Shown: one piece after another, positions 23,793 to 32,078 of the stretch
How the letters are laid out: each line of letters begins with the position of its first letter
Numbering within the stretch: position 1 is the first letter of the stretch
Assembly: GCA_021792355.1 (NCBI GenBank)
Contig: JAJYUV010000013.1
Span: 1-37,893 of the forward strand
Source: Thermoplasmata archaeon
GTDB taxonomy: Archaea > Thermoplasmatota > Thermoplasmata > Thermoplasmatales > GCA-001856825
DNA: 37,893 bases
Direction: 5' to 3'
Made by a program: the position numbers and the translations under genes
Notes under the pieces: model-generated
The model's database searches: none
What the model was told of the DNA's origin: nothing
The model's input: only the letters and a program-made list of their open reading frames with translations

Positions 23793-25409
23793 ATGAACGT
23801 GGTTTTGATACGCCCTTCAAATCCTTCAGGAAGTGCGTATCTAACTAAATTTGGATTTTTGCCGGTCCCCCTGGGACTGTTGGACCTTGCGGGTTCTATC
23901 CTCACACTCGAAGACTCCAAAGTCAAGATAATAGACATGGAAGCGGACAAGAAGAGGTCGGTTGAGGATACGGTGGAAGAGGCAATGAAGTTCAAACCCG
24001 AAATAGTTGGCTTGACAATACATGCCACTGCTGCTCACAGTACTTCGGTCAGTATTGCGTCCAGAATTAAGGAATTGCAACCAGAAATTATTTTAGTTGC
24101 AGGTGGACATCATGCAACTTTTGTTCCACATGAACTGCTTAGAAGCGGGTTCGACGTAGTAGTGCTTGGGGAAGGAGACGAAGCAATTCTGGACATTGTG
24201 AAAGCGGTCAACGATCGAAAGGAATTCCGGGACATACCCGGGATTCTGTTTAATGCCGAAAAGGACGGGAAAGTAGAAATCGTGGAGACGAGACACAGGG
24301 AACTCATTCAGGATCTCGACCGCCTTCCGTTCCCAGCATTTGATTTAGTGGATCGAAAATCTTACACGTTTAAGACGTTTGGAGGAGACTCTGTGGCAGC
24401 GATAGAAACATCTAGAGGGTGTCCATACGCCTGTGATTTCTGTTCCGTGACTCCAACGTGGGGTAACGTATGGAGAAATAAATCGAATGAAAGGATTCTC
24501 AAAGAGCTAGAAATTGTGAGAAGACTAGGATATAAGTGGGTTTTCTTTGTGGACGATATTTTCGTGGTCCGCTCAAACGTGAACAGAAGAATGGACCTTT
24601 TTGATACGATGATAGATCGGGGCTACAATTCCTTAAGGTGGATAGTCCAAATGAGAGCAGACGTCACCGCTGCCAATCCCACACTTATTAAAAAAGGAGC
24701 AGAGGCTGGAATGAGGATAGCATTCATGGGAGTAGAGTCAGGAAGTCCAGAGATACTGAAGAAACTTCACAAGGGTATACTAACTTCTCAGTCGATCCGA
24801 GCTGTACAAACTCTGGACCAGAATGGGATAGTTATCCTTCTAGGCATGATGCTTGGTGCGCCTTACGAAACGCTGACCGACATGCTGACAACGATAAAAT
24901 TCTCCTACAGGCTTATAGATGCAGGTGCAGATGCAGTCCAATTTTCTATCTATACTCCGCTTCCCGGAACCAGGATCTTTAAAGATTCCTTAGAAAACAG
25001 GAAATTGTTCACTCTCGACTGGAGCAGATACGACATTTTAACTCCAGTCGTAGATACCAAGGTCAATCCAGCGATCATTCAGATTCTCCAAATGTACGGA
25101 AATCACTCTTTCTACATACTGAAGTGGCTAAAACAAAAAGTTGGAGGAGACTCGAGAAAGGCTGTCAATGAAGTAAAGAGGGAACTGGTGAACCGTGCTC
25201 AGACGTTTCTCTACGAAAAACTGCCATACTACTTTGCTGACACGATAGCGTTTCCTAGTCAAATCTTGCTGACAATCAGAACACTACTGAAGGAAAGAAA
25301 GAAGATAGATCTGTCGGAAGAAAAAATCAGAGAACTCATAAGTTATTCCAGCAAGATAGTCTACCTGGAGAAAGATGGAAGAAATCCTTATTTCCTGACG
25401 AAAGGGTGA
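23793..25409 (+). CDS. B12-binding-domain radical SAM enzyme
   Basis: This 538-aa protein has an N-terminal cobalamin-binding Rossmann domain (about 1-140; AGGHHATFVPHELLRSGFD and VVLGEGDEA). A radical SAM barrel follows with the 4Fe-4S motif SRGCPYACDFCSVTP (CxxxCxxC, about 209-216). Downstream landmarks are FFVDDIFV, GMRIAFMGVESGSPEIL and a C-terminal helical region (420-538). Class B enzymes of this type methylate or couple unactivated carbons; archaeal relatives include the GDGT ring synthases GrsA/GrsB. Membrane-lipid modification is therefore a candidate role, as is a methyltransferase on another substrate. Partner MarR is in the same operon. It starts after AGGT with ATG 23793. Confidence 0.9.
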   Translation: MNVVLIRPSNPSGSAYLTKFGFLPVPLGLLDLAGSILTLEDSKVKIIDMEADKKRSVEDTVEEAMKFKPEIVGLTIHATAAHSTSVSIASRIKELQPEIILVAGGHHATFVPHELLRSGFDVVVLGEGDEAILDIVKAVNDRKEFRDIPGILFNAEKDGKVEIVETRHRELIQDLDRLPFPAFDLVDRKSYTFKTFGGDSVAAIETSRGCPYACDFCSVTPTWGNVWRNKSNERILKELEIVRRLGYKWVFFVDDIFVVRSNVNRRMDLFDTMIDRGYNSLRWIVQMRADVTAANPTLIKKGAEAGMRIAFMGVESGSPEILKKLHKGILTSQSIRAVQTLDQNGIVILLGMMLGAPYETLTDMLTTIKFSYRLIDAGADAVQFSIYTPLPGTRIFKDSLENRKLFTLDWSRYDILTPVVDTKVNPAIIQILQMYGNHSFYILKWLKQKVGGDSRKAVNEVKRELVNRAQTFLYEKLPYYFADTIAFPSQILLTIRTLLKERKKIDLSEEKIRELISYSSKIVYLEKDGRNPYFLTKG

Positions 25410-25533
25410 GGTAGATAAGGACCTTTTTAAGAACAGGACGAATGACGCAGTCGAATTTATCAAAAGTGGTCGCGAATTGTACTATCTGACTAACACAATA
25501 ATCCAAGAAATACAACATTCTACTCTTTCTTAA
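25399..25533 (+). pseudogene. Protein-like open frame without start codon, in +1 frame after the radical SAM stop
   Basis: A 44-codon frame runs in the +1 frame across the radical SAM stop (GGG TGA GGT) and continues with VDKDLFKNRTNDAVEF ... 'GRELYYLTNTIIQEIQ'. It has no ATG, GTG or TTG at its beginning. It may be a small gene with an unusual start, a frameshifted extension of the enzyme, or a remnant. Confidence 0.28.
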
Positions 25534-25560
25534 TATTCCTCGTTCATCGAAGCAGATAGA

Positions 25561-25568
25561 TTTTTTTT
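25561..25568 (+). terminator. T8 tract downstream of the radical SAM operon
   Basis: Eight T residues on the plus strand lie about 150 nt after the radical SAM stop and before the DsrE promoter; a plausible U-tract terminator for the MarR-rSAM message. Confidence 0.45.
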
Positions 25569-25698
25569 ACTGAATCTATCTCCGGACTAATCTGGGCAAC
25601 CGCAATAGTTGGAGCGTTTCATTTTGTTGATTGTGTTAGTTTGAAGTTACTTTAGGTATTTAACTATACTTAATATATCAGGAACTGATACGACAAGC

Positions 25699-26040
25699 AT
25701 GGCAAAAGTATTATTTCTAATGATGACGGGGAAAGAAGCGCCTGAAAAAGCCGGCCTTGCACTGATGACAATTTCAAGACAGATAAAGGCAGGAAGATAT
25801 GAAGATTCCAAAGTTTTGCTGTATGGACCAAGCGAAGAATTTGTAGCGAACCTGGATGGAGATTCCAAGGAGGCATTCAACGAAATAGTGAAAGCCGGTG
25901 CATTGGACTCAGCCTGTGTCTTCATCGCAAAGAAACTCAATCTGGAGTTGAAACTACAATCAATGAACGTGAATCTACTTCCGTTCGGAGAGAGGCTTGC
26001 TCATTACGTAAATAATGGTTATGAGGTAATTACCTTTTGA
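25699..26040 (+). CDS. DsrE/F-like family protein
   Basis: This 113-aa single-domain alpha/beta protein matches the DsrE-like fold: AKVLFLMMTGKEAPEKAGLA, 'YEDSKVLLYGPSEEFVANL', a Cys in LDSACVFIAKKLNLE at the position where sulfur-carrying members have theirs, and the C-terminal YVNNGYEVITF. Relatives bind or transfer sulfur, or are simply small oligomeric cytosolic proteins. A TATA-like element (about 25665-25678) indicates a leaderless start. The stop overlaps the TTG start of the MFS transporter, so both are one operon and may share a substrate, perhaps a sulfur compound; this is inference. Confidence 0.83.
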   Translation: MAKVLFLMMTGKEAPEKAGLALMTISRQIKAGRYEDSKVLLYGPSEEFVANLDGDSKEAFNEIVKAGALDSACVFIAKKLNLELKLQSMNVNLLPFGERLAHYVNNGYEVITF

Positions 26041-27239
26041 TTGGAAATGGCGATAAAAATAGGATAATTTCAAAAGAATCAGTTATCGCAACTATTTTTG
26101 TTATCCTATCTACTACTTTTTTCATTAGAGCAAGCAACAACATGATGGTAACATCAATACCTCTGCTTGCAAAGTATAATTTTGATTTTTCACAGACAGA
26201 GGTAGGAATAATCTCAGCGCTAAGTTACTTATCTACTTTCTTGACGACCACGATCATAAACGTAAGGCTCAAAGCCGAAAAGAGACGGATTGCCTTTATT
26301 CTAGCGAATCTGGTATATGCAGCAGTATTTGTCGGATTTTGGAAATCAAACACATTATCAATATGGTTTCTTTCTGCAATATCAGGGGCAGTTTTCGGGC
26401 TGATGATGCCCAATATAATAACTGCTGCAGGACTGTTCAAAGATCAGAGAGTGAGGGAGAGAGTGCTTTCGCTATACACGGTCGCCCTAAGTCTTTCGCT
26501 CGTGGCTGGACCGGCTTTTGAATCATATATTTTGAAATTCTATTCTCTCAAGACTACATTCCTAATTTTTTCATTGTTAGCAATTATATCCGTCTGTCTT
26601 TCTCCGTTCATCAGGTTTCCCGAAGAGAATAGAATAAAGGAAAGAGTGAAAGTATTCGGGAATTATGGATTTAGGTCTTCTCTCTTGAACATAATGGCTT
26701 ATAATATCCCATTCACCCTCCTGATTGCTTTTGGTGGAATTTATGAAAGGAATACCTATGGCATCTCACTTTCACTTGTGACTCTGCTCTTTTCTCTCTT
26801 CTTCCTCTCCTCCTTTGTTTCGAGAATGTTTCTGTCGCTTATCCCTCCTAAAAGCATTCACAGACAAATGATTGCTGCAATGGTCCTGTCTATAATGGGT
26901 ATTTCAATCTTGGTCTCATCTAGGAGCATTATGATGCTCGTTCTTTCTTTAGTGGTACTCGGCATCCCCCATGGTTTTACTTATCCTCTTTCGGTGCTGT
27001 CAATTTCAAGATCATTCGACCCAAGAGAGAGGAATATAGCAAATAGTTACTTCTTTTCTGTCATGACTGCGATTGGCATAATACTTCCAATCATCGGTGG
27101 GTATGCCATACAAAAATACGGGTTCAATTTGACCTTCGACGGCATATTCTTTTTGATAGTCTTAATTATGATGATACTTGCGCTCAATTTTAGGGCAGAG
27201 AGAAGAGCAGGGGAAATTAAAAACAAAATCGCATTTTAA
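26037..27239 (+). CDS. Major facilitator superfamily transporter
   Basis: This 400-aa protein has twelve predicted TM helices in two halves. The first half shows the MFS loop signature as 'IINVRLKAEKRRIAFILANLVY', followed by SAISGAVFGLMMPNII; the second half has RMFLSLIPPKSIHRQMIAAM in the equivalent loop. The substrate is not predictable. Translation begins at TTG 26037, whose TGA overlap (TTGA) with the DsrE-like gene signals coupled translation. The C-terminus is short and basic. A tRNA-Leu gene follows on the opposite strand. Confidence 0.88.
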   Translation: MIGNGDKNRIISKESVIATIFVILSTTFFIRASNNMMVTSIPLLAKYNFDFSQTEVGIISALSYLSTFLTTTIINVRLKAEKRRIAFILANLVYAAVFVGFWKSNTLSIWFLSAISGAVFGLMMPNIITAAGLFKDQRVRERVLSLYTVALSLSLVAGPAFESYILKFYSLKTTFLIFSLLAIISVCLSPFIRFPEENRIKERVKVFGNYGFRSSLLNIMAYNIPFTLLIAFGGIYERNTYGISLSLVTLLFSLFFLSSFVSRMFLSLIPPKSIHRQMIAAMVLSIMGISILVSSRSIMMLVLSLVVLGIPHGFTYPLSVLSISRSFDPRERNIANSYFFSVMTAIGIILPIIGGYAIQKYGFNLTFDGIFFLIVLIMMILALNFRAERRAGEIKNKIAF

Positions 27240-27279
27240 TTGAGAGAGTTTCAGGAGTCAGCATACGTAAAATTCAAGG

Positions 27280-27364
27280 TGCGGGGGAGGGGATTTGAAC
27301 CCCCGAATCCCTACGGAACCAGATCTTAAGTCTGGTACCTTTAACCTAGCTCGGCAACCCCCGC
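27280..27364 (-). tRNA. tRNA-Leu (anticodon TAA)
   Basis: The minus strand folds as a type II tRNA: acceptor GCGGGGG/CCCCCGC with discriminator A, D arm containing GCCGAGCTAGG, anticodon arm CCAGA-CTTAAGA-TCTGG (anticodon TAA), a long variable arm, and T arm with GGTTCAAATCC. It has no intron and no encoded CCA. Confidence 0.96.
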
Positions 27365-27600
27365 CTTTCTGCTGATGTCTCTTGTGAATTTAACTTCTTT
27401 TGAGTTTTCTGTGTAGATTTCATGCTTTTCGTAGAGTCAGCTTTTCTTTGTTGTTTATGCCCCTCAGCTTGCCACATTCTTTGGTAAAAATCGGAATGAA
27501 GGATATTTAGTCGTAGTAAACAAGCTTAAGGTGCATAAATGCGCATTCGTGTGTACGATAAAAGATATCTTCCAATGTAATTCTTTAATAGGGATTAAAG

Positions 27601-28287
27601 ATGTTAAACCAATCAAGTTCTAACGCCATCGTAGTTGCCTTAGTCATAGCAATTGTTGCCGTTGGAGCAGGGACTGGAATGTTTGCTGGGTTATTCATGA
27701 CCCAAGCTCCTCTCGAACAGACACATGGAAGCACAACGACCTCTTCTGGAAGCGTTGCGCCGTACTCCCTCATTATGGTAATAACTACAAACAATGTTTA
27801 CAACAGCACTGTAGGGGATCAGCCGGCGTTTTTCGTGCTCAGCAATGGAACTTTAAGATCATCTGCTAATATTTCTATTCCAGCGAACAGGGAGATAGAT
27901 CTAACAATAATCAACTATGATGATGGAAATGGTTCCTTGCCTGCGGTGTTTGCGAATGTTACGGGAACTCTAAATGGAAAGGAGACCGTCTATAATAACA
28001 CAAACATAAACTCAACAAATGGGTTCAACCAGATTGCAGTCAATGGCAGCGTAGAAATCACTTCTCTCAATGTAAGCCTCGTATCCCATACATTTACAGT
28101 ATTTGGCAACGGAACCGAAGTCCTAAACCTCCCAATAGCGGAGTCGAGCATAGTCCAAGCATCGTTCACTCTCTCTCCGGGGACTTACTCTTGGCAGTGC
28201 GAAGTGGCCTGTGGTTCCGGCAGCTCGGGATGGGACGGTGCAATGAACACAGTCGGGTGGATGACAGGGACGGTTTCAGCTCAATAA
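27601..28287 (+). CDS. Membrane-anchored cupredoxin with CuA-like but incomplete metal motif
   Basis: This 228-aa protein has an N-terminal anchor (AIVVALVIAIVAVGAGTGMF, residues 9-28) and an extracellular cupredoxin domain. A histidine ligand sits in LVSHTFTVFG, and the C-terminal loop reads YSWQCEVACGSGSSGWDGAM. Two Cys spaced as in CuA (C-x3-C) are present. The CuA histidine after the second Cys is absent, and Met is displaced into an extended Gly/Ser loop. The outer domain holds ten N-x-S/T sequons, suggesting heavy N-glycosylation as in acidophile surface proteins. It may be an electron carrier to a terminal oxidase, like sulfocyanin or rusticyanin; the exact copper centre is uncertain. 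Confidence 0.82.
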   Translation: MLNQSSSNAIVVALVIAIVAVGAGTGMFAGLFMTQAPLEQTHGSTTTSSGSVAPYSLIMVITTNNVYNSTVGDQPAFFVLSNGTLRSSANISIPANREIDLTIINYDDGNGSLPAVFANVTGTLNGKETVYNNTNINSTNGFNQIAVNGSVEITSLNVSLVSHTFTVFGNGTEVLNLPIAESSIVQASFTLSPGTYSWQCEVACGSGSSGWDGAMNTVGWMTGTVSAQ

Positions 28288-28328
28288 ACTGAAACACAAC
28301 GGGATTAAGAAAAAAGAGGTACTAAACG

Positions 28329-28401
28329 ATCCTACCGGGTCTAGGAATAAGCGTGATCTAGATACTATTCCTTCAACGGTCTAAGTGGGTGCCGGTAGGA
28401 T
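28329..28401 (+). other. Nested inverted repeats (structured RNA or terminator candidate)
   Basis: ATCCTACCGG (28329-28338) pairs perfectly with CCGGTAGGAT (28392-28401). Inside, GGAATA (28344-28349) pairs with TATTCC (28366-28371), and ATCTAGAT forms a small palindrome. A T-rich run (CATTTTTCATTTTC) follows. The element lies about 40 nt after the cupredoxin stop. It is not a tRNA: no T-loop or anticodon arm fits. Confidence 0.45.
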
Positions 28402-28506
28402 AAGCCATTTTTCATTTTCTTAAAGATGCAGGCGGGTTAACTTCGGTAAAGCACTACTGACGAGTTCAGAATTAAAATAATCAAATATTATTACCTCTGG
28501 ATCACA

Positions 28507-29742
28507 ATGGATTTTGGAGTTACAGAGGAAGACAAGCTCATCAGGGAAAATGCAAGGGAATTCGTACAAAAGTACGTGATACCAAAGAGGGACAAGATAT
28601 CTTATGCTAACAAGATTCCTGACGAGATCATCCAAAAAGCGGCAGATGCAGGGTTTATCGGTTTTACAGTATCTGAAAAATATGGAGGCGCAGGGGGATC
28701 GATATCTCAAATGGCTGCTATTGTGGAGGAACTTGCCAGAGGGGACGTATCTATGGCTCTTCCAGTCTATGTATTGCTACTTAATGGCTGGCCTGCAATG
28801 CTTGAAAAATATGGGACAGAGGAAGCTAAGCAGGAGATACTACCATCAATAACGAAGGGAAGAACATACTTGGGAATCGGATCTACTGAACCGTCCGGTG
28901 GTTCAGACGTCATGAATGAAAAATCTAAGGCAGTGAGAAAGGGAAAAGGATGGAGCGTCTCGGGAGAGAAAGTCTACATAAGCGGGGTAAGAGAGGCTCT
29001 AAACCTTCCAGGAGGAGGTGGATTCCTTACTCTGCTCCGGACAGCAGACAAGAGCCTCGCCTCAAAGGCATTCACCTCCTTCGCTTTTATGATAAAGGGG
29101 ACGGACGGAAAAATAAGAAATGAAATATCGACGACCATTTTCAATAACATAGCAAGAGAGGGGCTCTCAACTGGGGGGTTTTCCTTCAACGATCTTGATC
29201 TCGATGACAAGTTCAGGGTAGGCGAAGTAGGACAGGGATTCCATATAATAATGGAGGGATTCAACATCGCGAGAATATATGTGGCTGCTGCCTGCAACGG
29301 AGCCGCATTGGAGACAATAGATATGGGGCGAGAGCATCTCCGGAGCAGGATGCTATTTGATCAACCGCTGGGAAAACAAGAGGGATTACAGTTTGAGCTG
29401 GCGGAACTTTACGGAAAACTGGAGTCTTCACGGCTCCTTACACAGAAGGCTGCATGGACACTCGACAGGGTTTATAAAAATAAAGAAAAAGTACCGCTGT
29501 CGGAGCAGAATTTGGCAGTCTCTCTAGCCAAGATGACCGGGCCACCGACAGCTCACGAGATAATCACAAAGGTGATGGTTTGGCATGGAGCGATGGCCTA
29601 TACTAAGGATCTTCCTCTGGGAGCTGCACAGGGAGGAGTCATGTCGTACTACGTAGGGGCAGAGGGTGGTATAAACATAATGAAGTTGATAATTGCAAGA
29701 GAATTGTTGGGGAAAGAATTCCTGAGCTACAAGTCGGGATAG
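28507..29742 (+). CDS. Acyl-CoA dehydrogenase family protein
   Basis: This 411-aa flavoprotein shows all three ACAD domains: N-terminal helices (RENAREFVQKYVIPKRDKI, FTVSEKYGGAGGS), the middle sheet with IGSTEPSGGSDVMNEKSKAV and WSVSGEKVYISG for FAD binding, and C-terminal helices. The GAEGGINIMKLIIARELLG block holds a Glu at the position of the common catalytic base. It would oxidise a short- or medium-chain acyl-CoA, passing electrons to an electron-transfer flavoprotein not seen here. It stands alone, with a tRNA-Gln gene just 31 bp after its stop. Substrate not predictable. Confidence 0.92.
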   Translation: MDFGVTEEDKLIRENAREFVQKYVIPKRDKISYANKIPDEIIQKAADAGFIGFTVSEKYGGAGGSISQMAAIVEELARGDVSMALPVYVLLLNGWPAMLEKYGTEEAKQEILPSITKGRTYLGIGSTEPSGGSDVMNEKSKAVRKGKGWSVSGEKVYISGVREALNLPGGGGFLTLLRTADKSLASKAFTSFAFMIKGTDGKIRNEISTTIFNNIAREGLSTGGFSFNDLDLDDKFRVGEVGQGFHIIMEGFNIARIYVAAACNGAALETIDMGREHLRSRMLFDQPLGKQEGLQFELAELYGKLESSRLLTQKAAWTLDRVYKNKEKVPLSEQNLAVSLAKMTGPPTAHEIITKVMVWHGAMAYTKDLPLGAAQGGVMSYYVGAEGGINIMKLIIARELLGKEFLSYKSG

Positions 29743-29773
29743 ATTTTTAACCACTTATAAATGGAGTATTCGA

Positions 29774-29846
29774 AGCCCCGTGGTGTAGTGGACAAGCATT
29801 TCGGACTTTGGATCCGACGACGGCAGTTCGAATCTGCCCGGGGCTA
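29774..29846 (+). tRNA. tRNA-Gln (anticodon TTG)
   Basis: The cloverleaf is complete: acceptor AGCCCCG/CGGGGCT with discriminator A, D arm GTGTAGTGGACAAGCAT, anticodon arm TCGGA-CTTTGGA-TCCGA (anticodon TTG), and T arm GGCAG-TTCGAAT-CTGCC. It has no intron and no encoded CCA. A TATA-like ATTTTTAA (29743-29750) lies about 25 nt upstream, right after the acyl-CoA dehydrogenase stop. Confidence 0.97.
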
Positions 29847-29928
29847 TCGTAAATTATGGTTACGTTTCTTATTGCGGTTCTAGAGGATGTCTATACTATT
29901 TCATTTGTAACACCACGCATTCGATATA

Positions 29929-30366
29929 CTAATCGTAGGCCTTTCGTGTTTCCTCGTCGCACATGACTGCTTCCAGTCTATTTGACCATTCTTTTCCTTC
30001 CCACGTTCCGAGTGCTTTATGAGTCAGATAATACTTCTCGGGAATGGGATGAGTCCCAATTACGACCTTGAGTCCATACTTTTCTTCGATGAAAGACTTG
30101 AAATGGTCCGTCCACTGACAGGGAGGGTATCCTACAAGAAGACCCGTCGCTAAGTGGATGACTTCCGCACCCCTCTTTTTCATCTCTTCGGGAGCGTACT
30201 CAATGTTCCCGCCCGGGCATCCGCCACAAGTTGTATAACCTACGACTTCCGCTTCATCGTTCTTGTAAATATCGAATGCTCCTTTCCTTTCAGCCAGTGC
30301 CCTGAAACACTTCCCACCCGCACAGTTCCTGTATCTATCGCAAATTATGATTCCAATCTTGACCAT
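29929..30366 (-). CDS. CGGC-domain metal-binding protein
   Basis: This 145-aa cytosolic protein has the CGGC-domain pattern: IGIIICDRYRNCAGGKCFRA at the N-terminus (two Cys), GYTTCGGCPGGNIEYAPEEM (the CGGC motif, about residues 47-50), and a further Cys in VGYPPCQWTDHF. The five or six cysteines probably bind zinc or an Fe-S centre; the family has no established reaction. A TATA-like CATATAATAC about 25 nt before ATG 30366 suggests a leaderless mRNA. It is co-directional with, but distant from, the radical SAM gene to its right. Confidence 0.86.
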   Translation of the reverse strand: MVKIGIIICDRYRNCAGGKCFRALAERKGAFDIYKNDEAEVVGYTTCGGCPGGNIEYAPEEMKKRGAEVIHLATGLLVGYPPCQWTDHFKSFIEEKYGLKVVIGTHPIPEKYYLTHKALGTWEGKEWSNRLEAVMCDEETRKAYD

Positions 30367-30512
30367 GAGATTTCTATATTGTTTCGTTGTATTATATGAT
30401 TTTACTTCTTTCAGTTTAAATACATAGAATGTGGAAAATTCGCGCAGTTAAATGGAGGTACTGTCTTAAACGAAACTCCTATCTGATGCACCTCATTTCT
30501 AGTTTCCAGATT

Positions 30513-31457
30513 CTAGGAAGAGTGGGGCCTCATGAAGAACTTGACATCCTGATACTTAACTTCCTTCAACTGCTTTCTTGCTATAAGATCGTCTATTACT
30601 TCCCACCCACGGTCAGACTTCAAGAGCATTTCTTTAATCGCTTCCTCTCTCATCGGATGTACGGAAACAACGCGTAATATATCGTCCACGACATTTCCCG
30701 TATAAGCGAAAAGGTTGCCCTCGTACCCTGTCAGCAATTCAACTCTTTGAAGTTTCTTACTGAAAATCTGGTATGCCTGATTTACTGTCTCCTCTGTCGG
30801 TGATTTAACCCATCCTACTGCAGGCGGCCTCGTTGGTATCGATATGTAAACGGTGTCAGGTTCTAGACTCTTAAGGAAATTTGATGTTTCTTCCAAGGCT
30901 TTGTTTGTATCGTTTACCCCCGAGACGAGCATAGTTTCTGTAGCCAAGAATCCATCAAATTCCAAAATAAAATCCTTAATTCCGTTTATGATTTTTTCCA
31001 GATTAATGTTTGGTGAAGGTCTGTTTATTCTTCTCCAGATGCCAGGATCCACCGCATCAACCTTGATGGAAACCCAGTCAGCCTGAACAAGATCTTTTCT
31101 CACTTCAGGATCCCATAGCAGTGAAGAATTTGTTATGACGGCGATCTTCAGGCCAGTGTTTTTCAGAAGACGAATTTCATCACCTAATAAATAATCAAGT
31201 GTCGGTTCTCCATCTGGAACGAAGGTCAGGAAATCTATCTTAGAACCTGATAAAGTTGTCTTTTCTATTCTTCTTTTCACTTCATTTACTATTGATTCTG
31301 TATCATAAAACCTAGATCTCTTTGTCGTGATGGTATCAGTGTTTCCTATTTGGCAGTAGATACAGGAATAGCTGCAAAATTTCGGAGGTATGTTATTGAT
31401 ACCGAGGCTCATTCCGAGCCTTCTTGAAGGAACTGGCCCGAACGCAATAGAAACCAT
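30513..31457 (-). CDS. Radical SAM protein of the COG0731 type
   Basis: This 314-aa protein has the N-terminal FGPVPSRRLGMSLGINNIPP, then the 4Fe-4S motif CSYSCIYCQIGNT (CxxxCxxC, residues 28-35), followed by 'LTFVPDGEPTLDY', AVITNSSLLWDPEV and SIKVDAVDPGIWRRINRP, the pattern of small archaeal radical SAM Fe-S oxidoreductases. The C-terminal 70 residues look like a winged-helix domain (VVDDILRVVSVHPMREEAIK ... 'DDLIARKQLKEVKYQ'). The product is unknown; relatives include tRNA-wyosine enzymes and activators. AGAGAGGA lies just before ATG 31457. Confidence 0.88.
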   Translation of the reverse strand: MVSIAFGPVPSRRLGMSLGINNIPPKFCSYSCIYCQIGNTDTITTKRSRFYDTESIVNEVKRRIEKTTLSGSKIDFLTFVPDGEPTLDYLLGDEIRLLKNTGLKIAVITNSSLLWDPEVRKDLVQADWVSIKVDAVDPGIWRRINRPSPNINLEKIINGIKDFILEFDGFLATETMLVSGVNDTNKALEETSNFLKSLEPDTVYISIPTRPPAVGWVKSPTEETVNQAYQIFSKKLQRVELLTGYEGNLFAYTGNVVDDILRVVSVHPMREEAIKEMLLKSDRGWEVIDDLIARKQLKEVKYQDVKFFMRPHSS

Positions 31458-31635
31458 AATCCTCTCTACCCTCTCACATTTGTTTTTGATAGATTAAATT
31501 TAGTACCGGTTGGTCTCTAAAATAGAAGCGTGTGGGTTGACATTCACGTTTTTGATGGAATGGACATAAGAGTACGTATTAAATTTATTTGGCACAATAG
31601 AGCTCTCAGCTTCTGCGAAGAGAATTTCATCGAGT

Positions 31636-32049
31636 TCAGTTCAGCACCGTAATGGGTATTTCAGAGCCAGATATAGTCCTAATAGTAGTTCTCTTCGTAA
31701 TGGAACCCCTGCCTTTCCAACTTTTCCAGCGCTCAATTACCATCGCATCGACGTCCTTTCTTTTGGAAAGCTCCATCAATTCCTTGGCTGAATCATCCTC
31801 GACAATTTCAACCTTGAATCTTGTAGTTGCAGAGATATTGGTAGAAGAGAAGACCTCCCTTATTTTCTCCTCAATCTCTCTCTTTGCTAAATCCCTCTTC
31901 TCTTGGTCGGATGTCCAGAAGTGAGAGTAGTTAACGGGCATCAAGTAAACGAGATAGAATTCCTCCGCTCCTGGAAATAGGTAAGTTGCCATCCTCACCG
32001 CGTGTTCCAACAGCTCGTAAGAATCAATCGCAACCATAACTGCTTTCAT
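31636..32049 (-). CDS. Universal stress protein (UspA) domain protein
   Basis: This 137-aa alpha/beta protein has the Usp fold: MKAVMVAIDSYELLEHAVRM, 'GAEEFYLVYLMPVNY', VEIVEDDSAKELMELSKRKD, and the C-terminal end RTISGSEIPITVLN. The ATP-binding loop of typical members (G-x2-G-x9-G-S/T) is altered: WKSWKGRGSITKRTTIRTIS lacks the exact spacing, so nucleotide binding is doubtful. A GGTGA Shine-Dalgarno sequence precedes ATG 32049. The gene lies 29 nt after the DUF134 gene, so it is the last member of the Fe-S ATPase cluster and probably co-transcribed with it. Confidence 0.8.
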   Translation of the reverse strand: MKAVMVAIDSYELLEHAVRMATYLFPGAEEFYLVYLMPVNYSHFWTSDQEKRDLAKREIEEKIREVFSSTNISATTRFKVEIVEDDSAKELMELSKRKDVDAMVIERWKSWKGRGSITKRTTIRTISGSEIPITVLN

Positions 32050-32078
32050 TTACTTTCACCCTTAGCAGAGAGGGAAAC

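Noticed and set aside
28329..28401. Third tRNA gene suggested by the 73-nt length and closed stem
   Set aside because: No T-loop (TTCRA with flanking stem), no anticodon arm and no D-arm consensus can be fitted.
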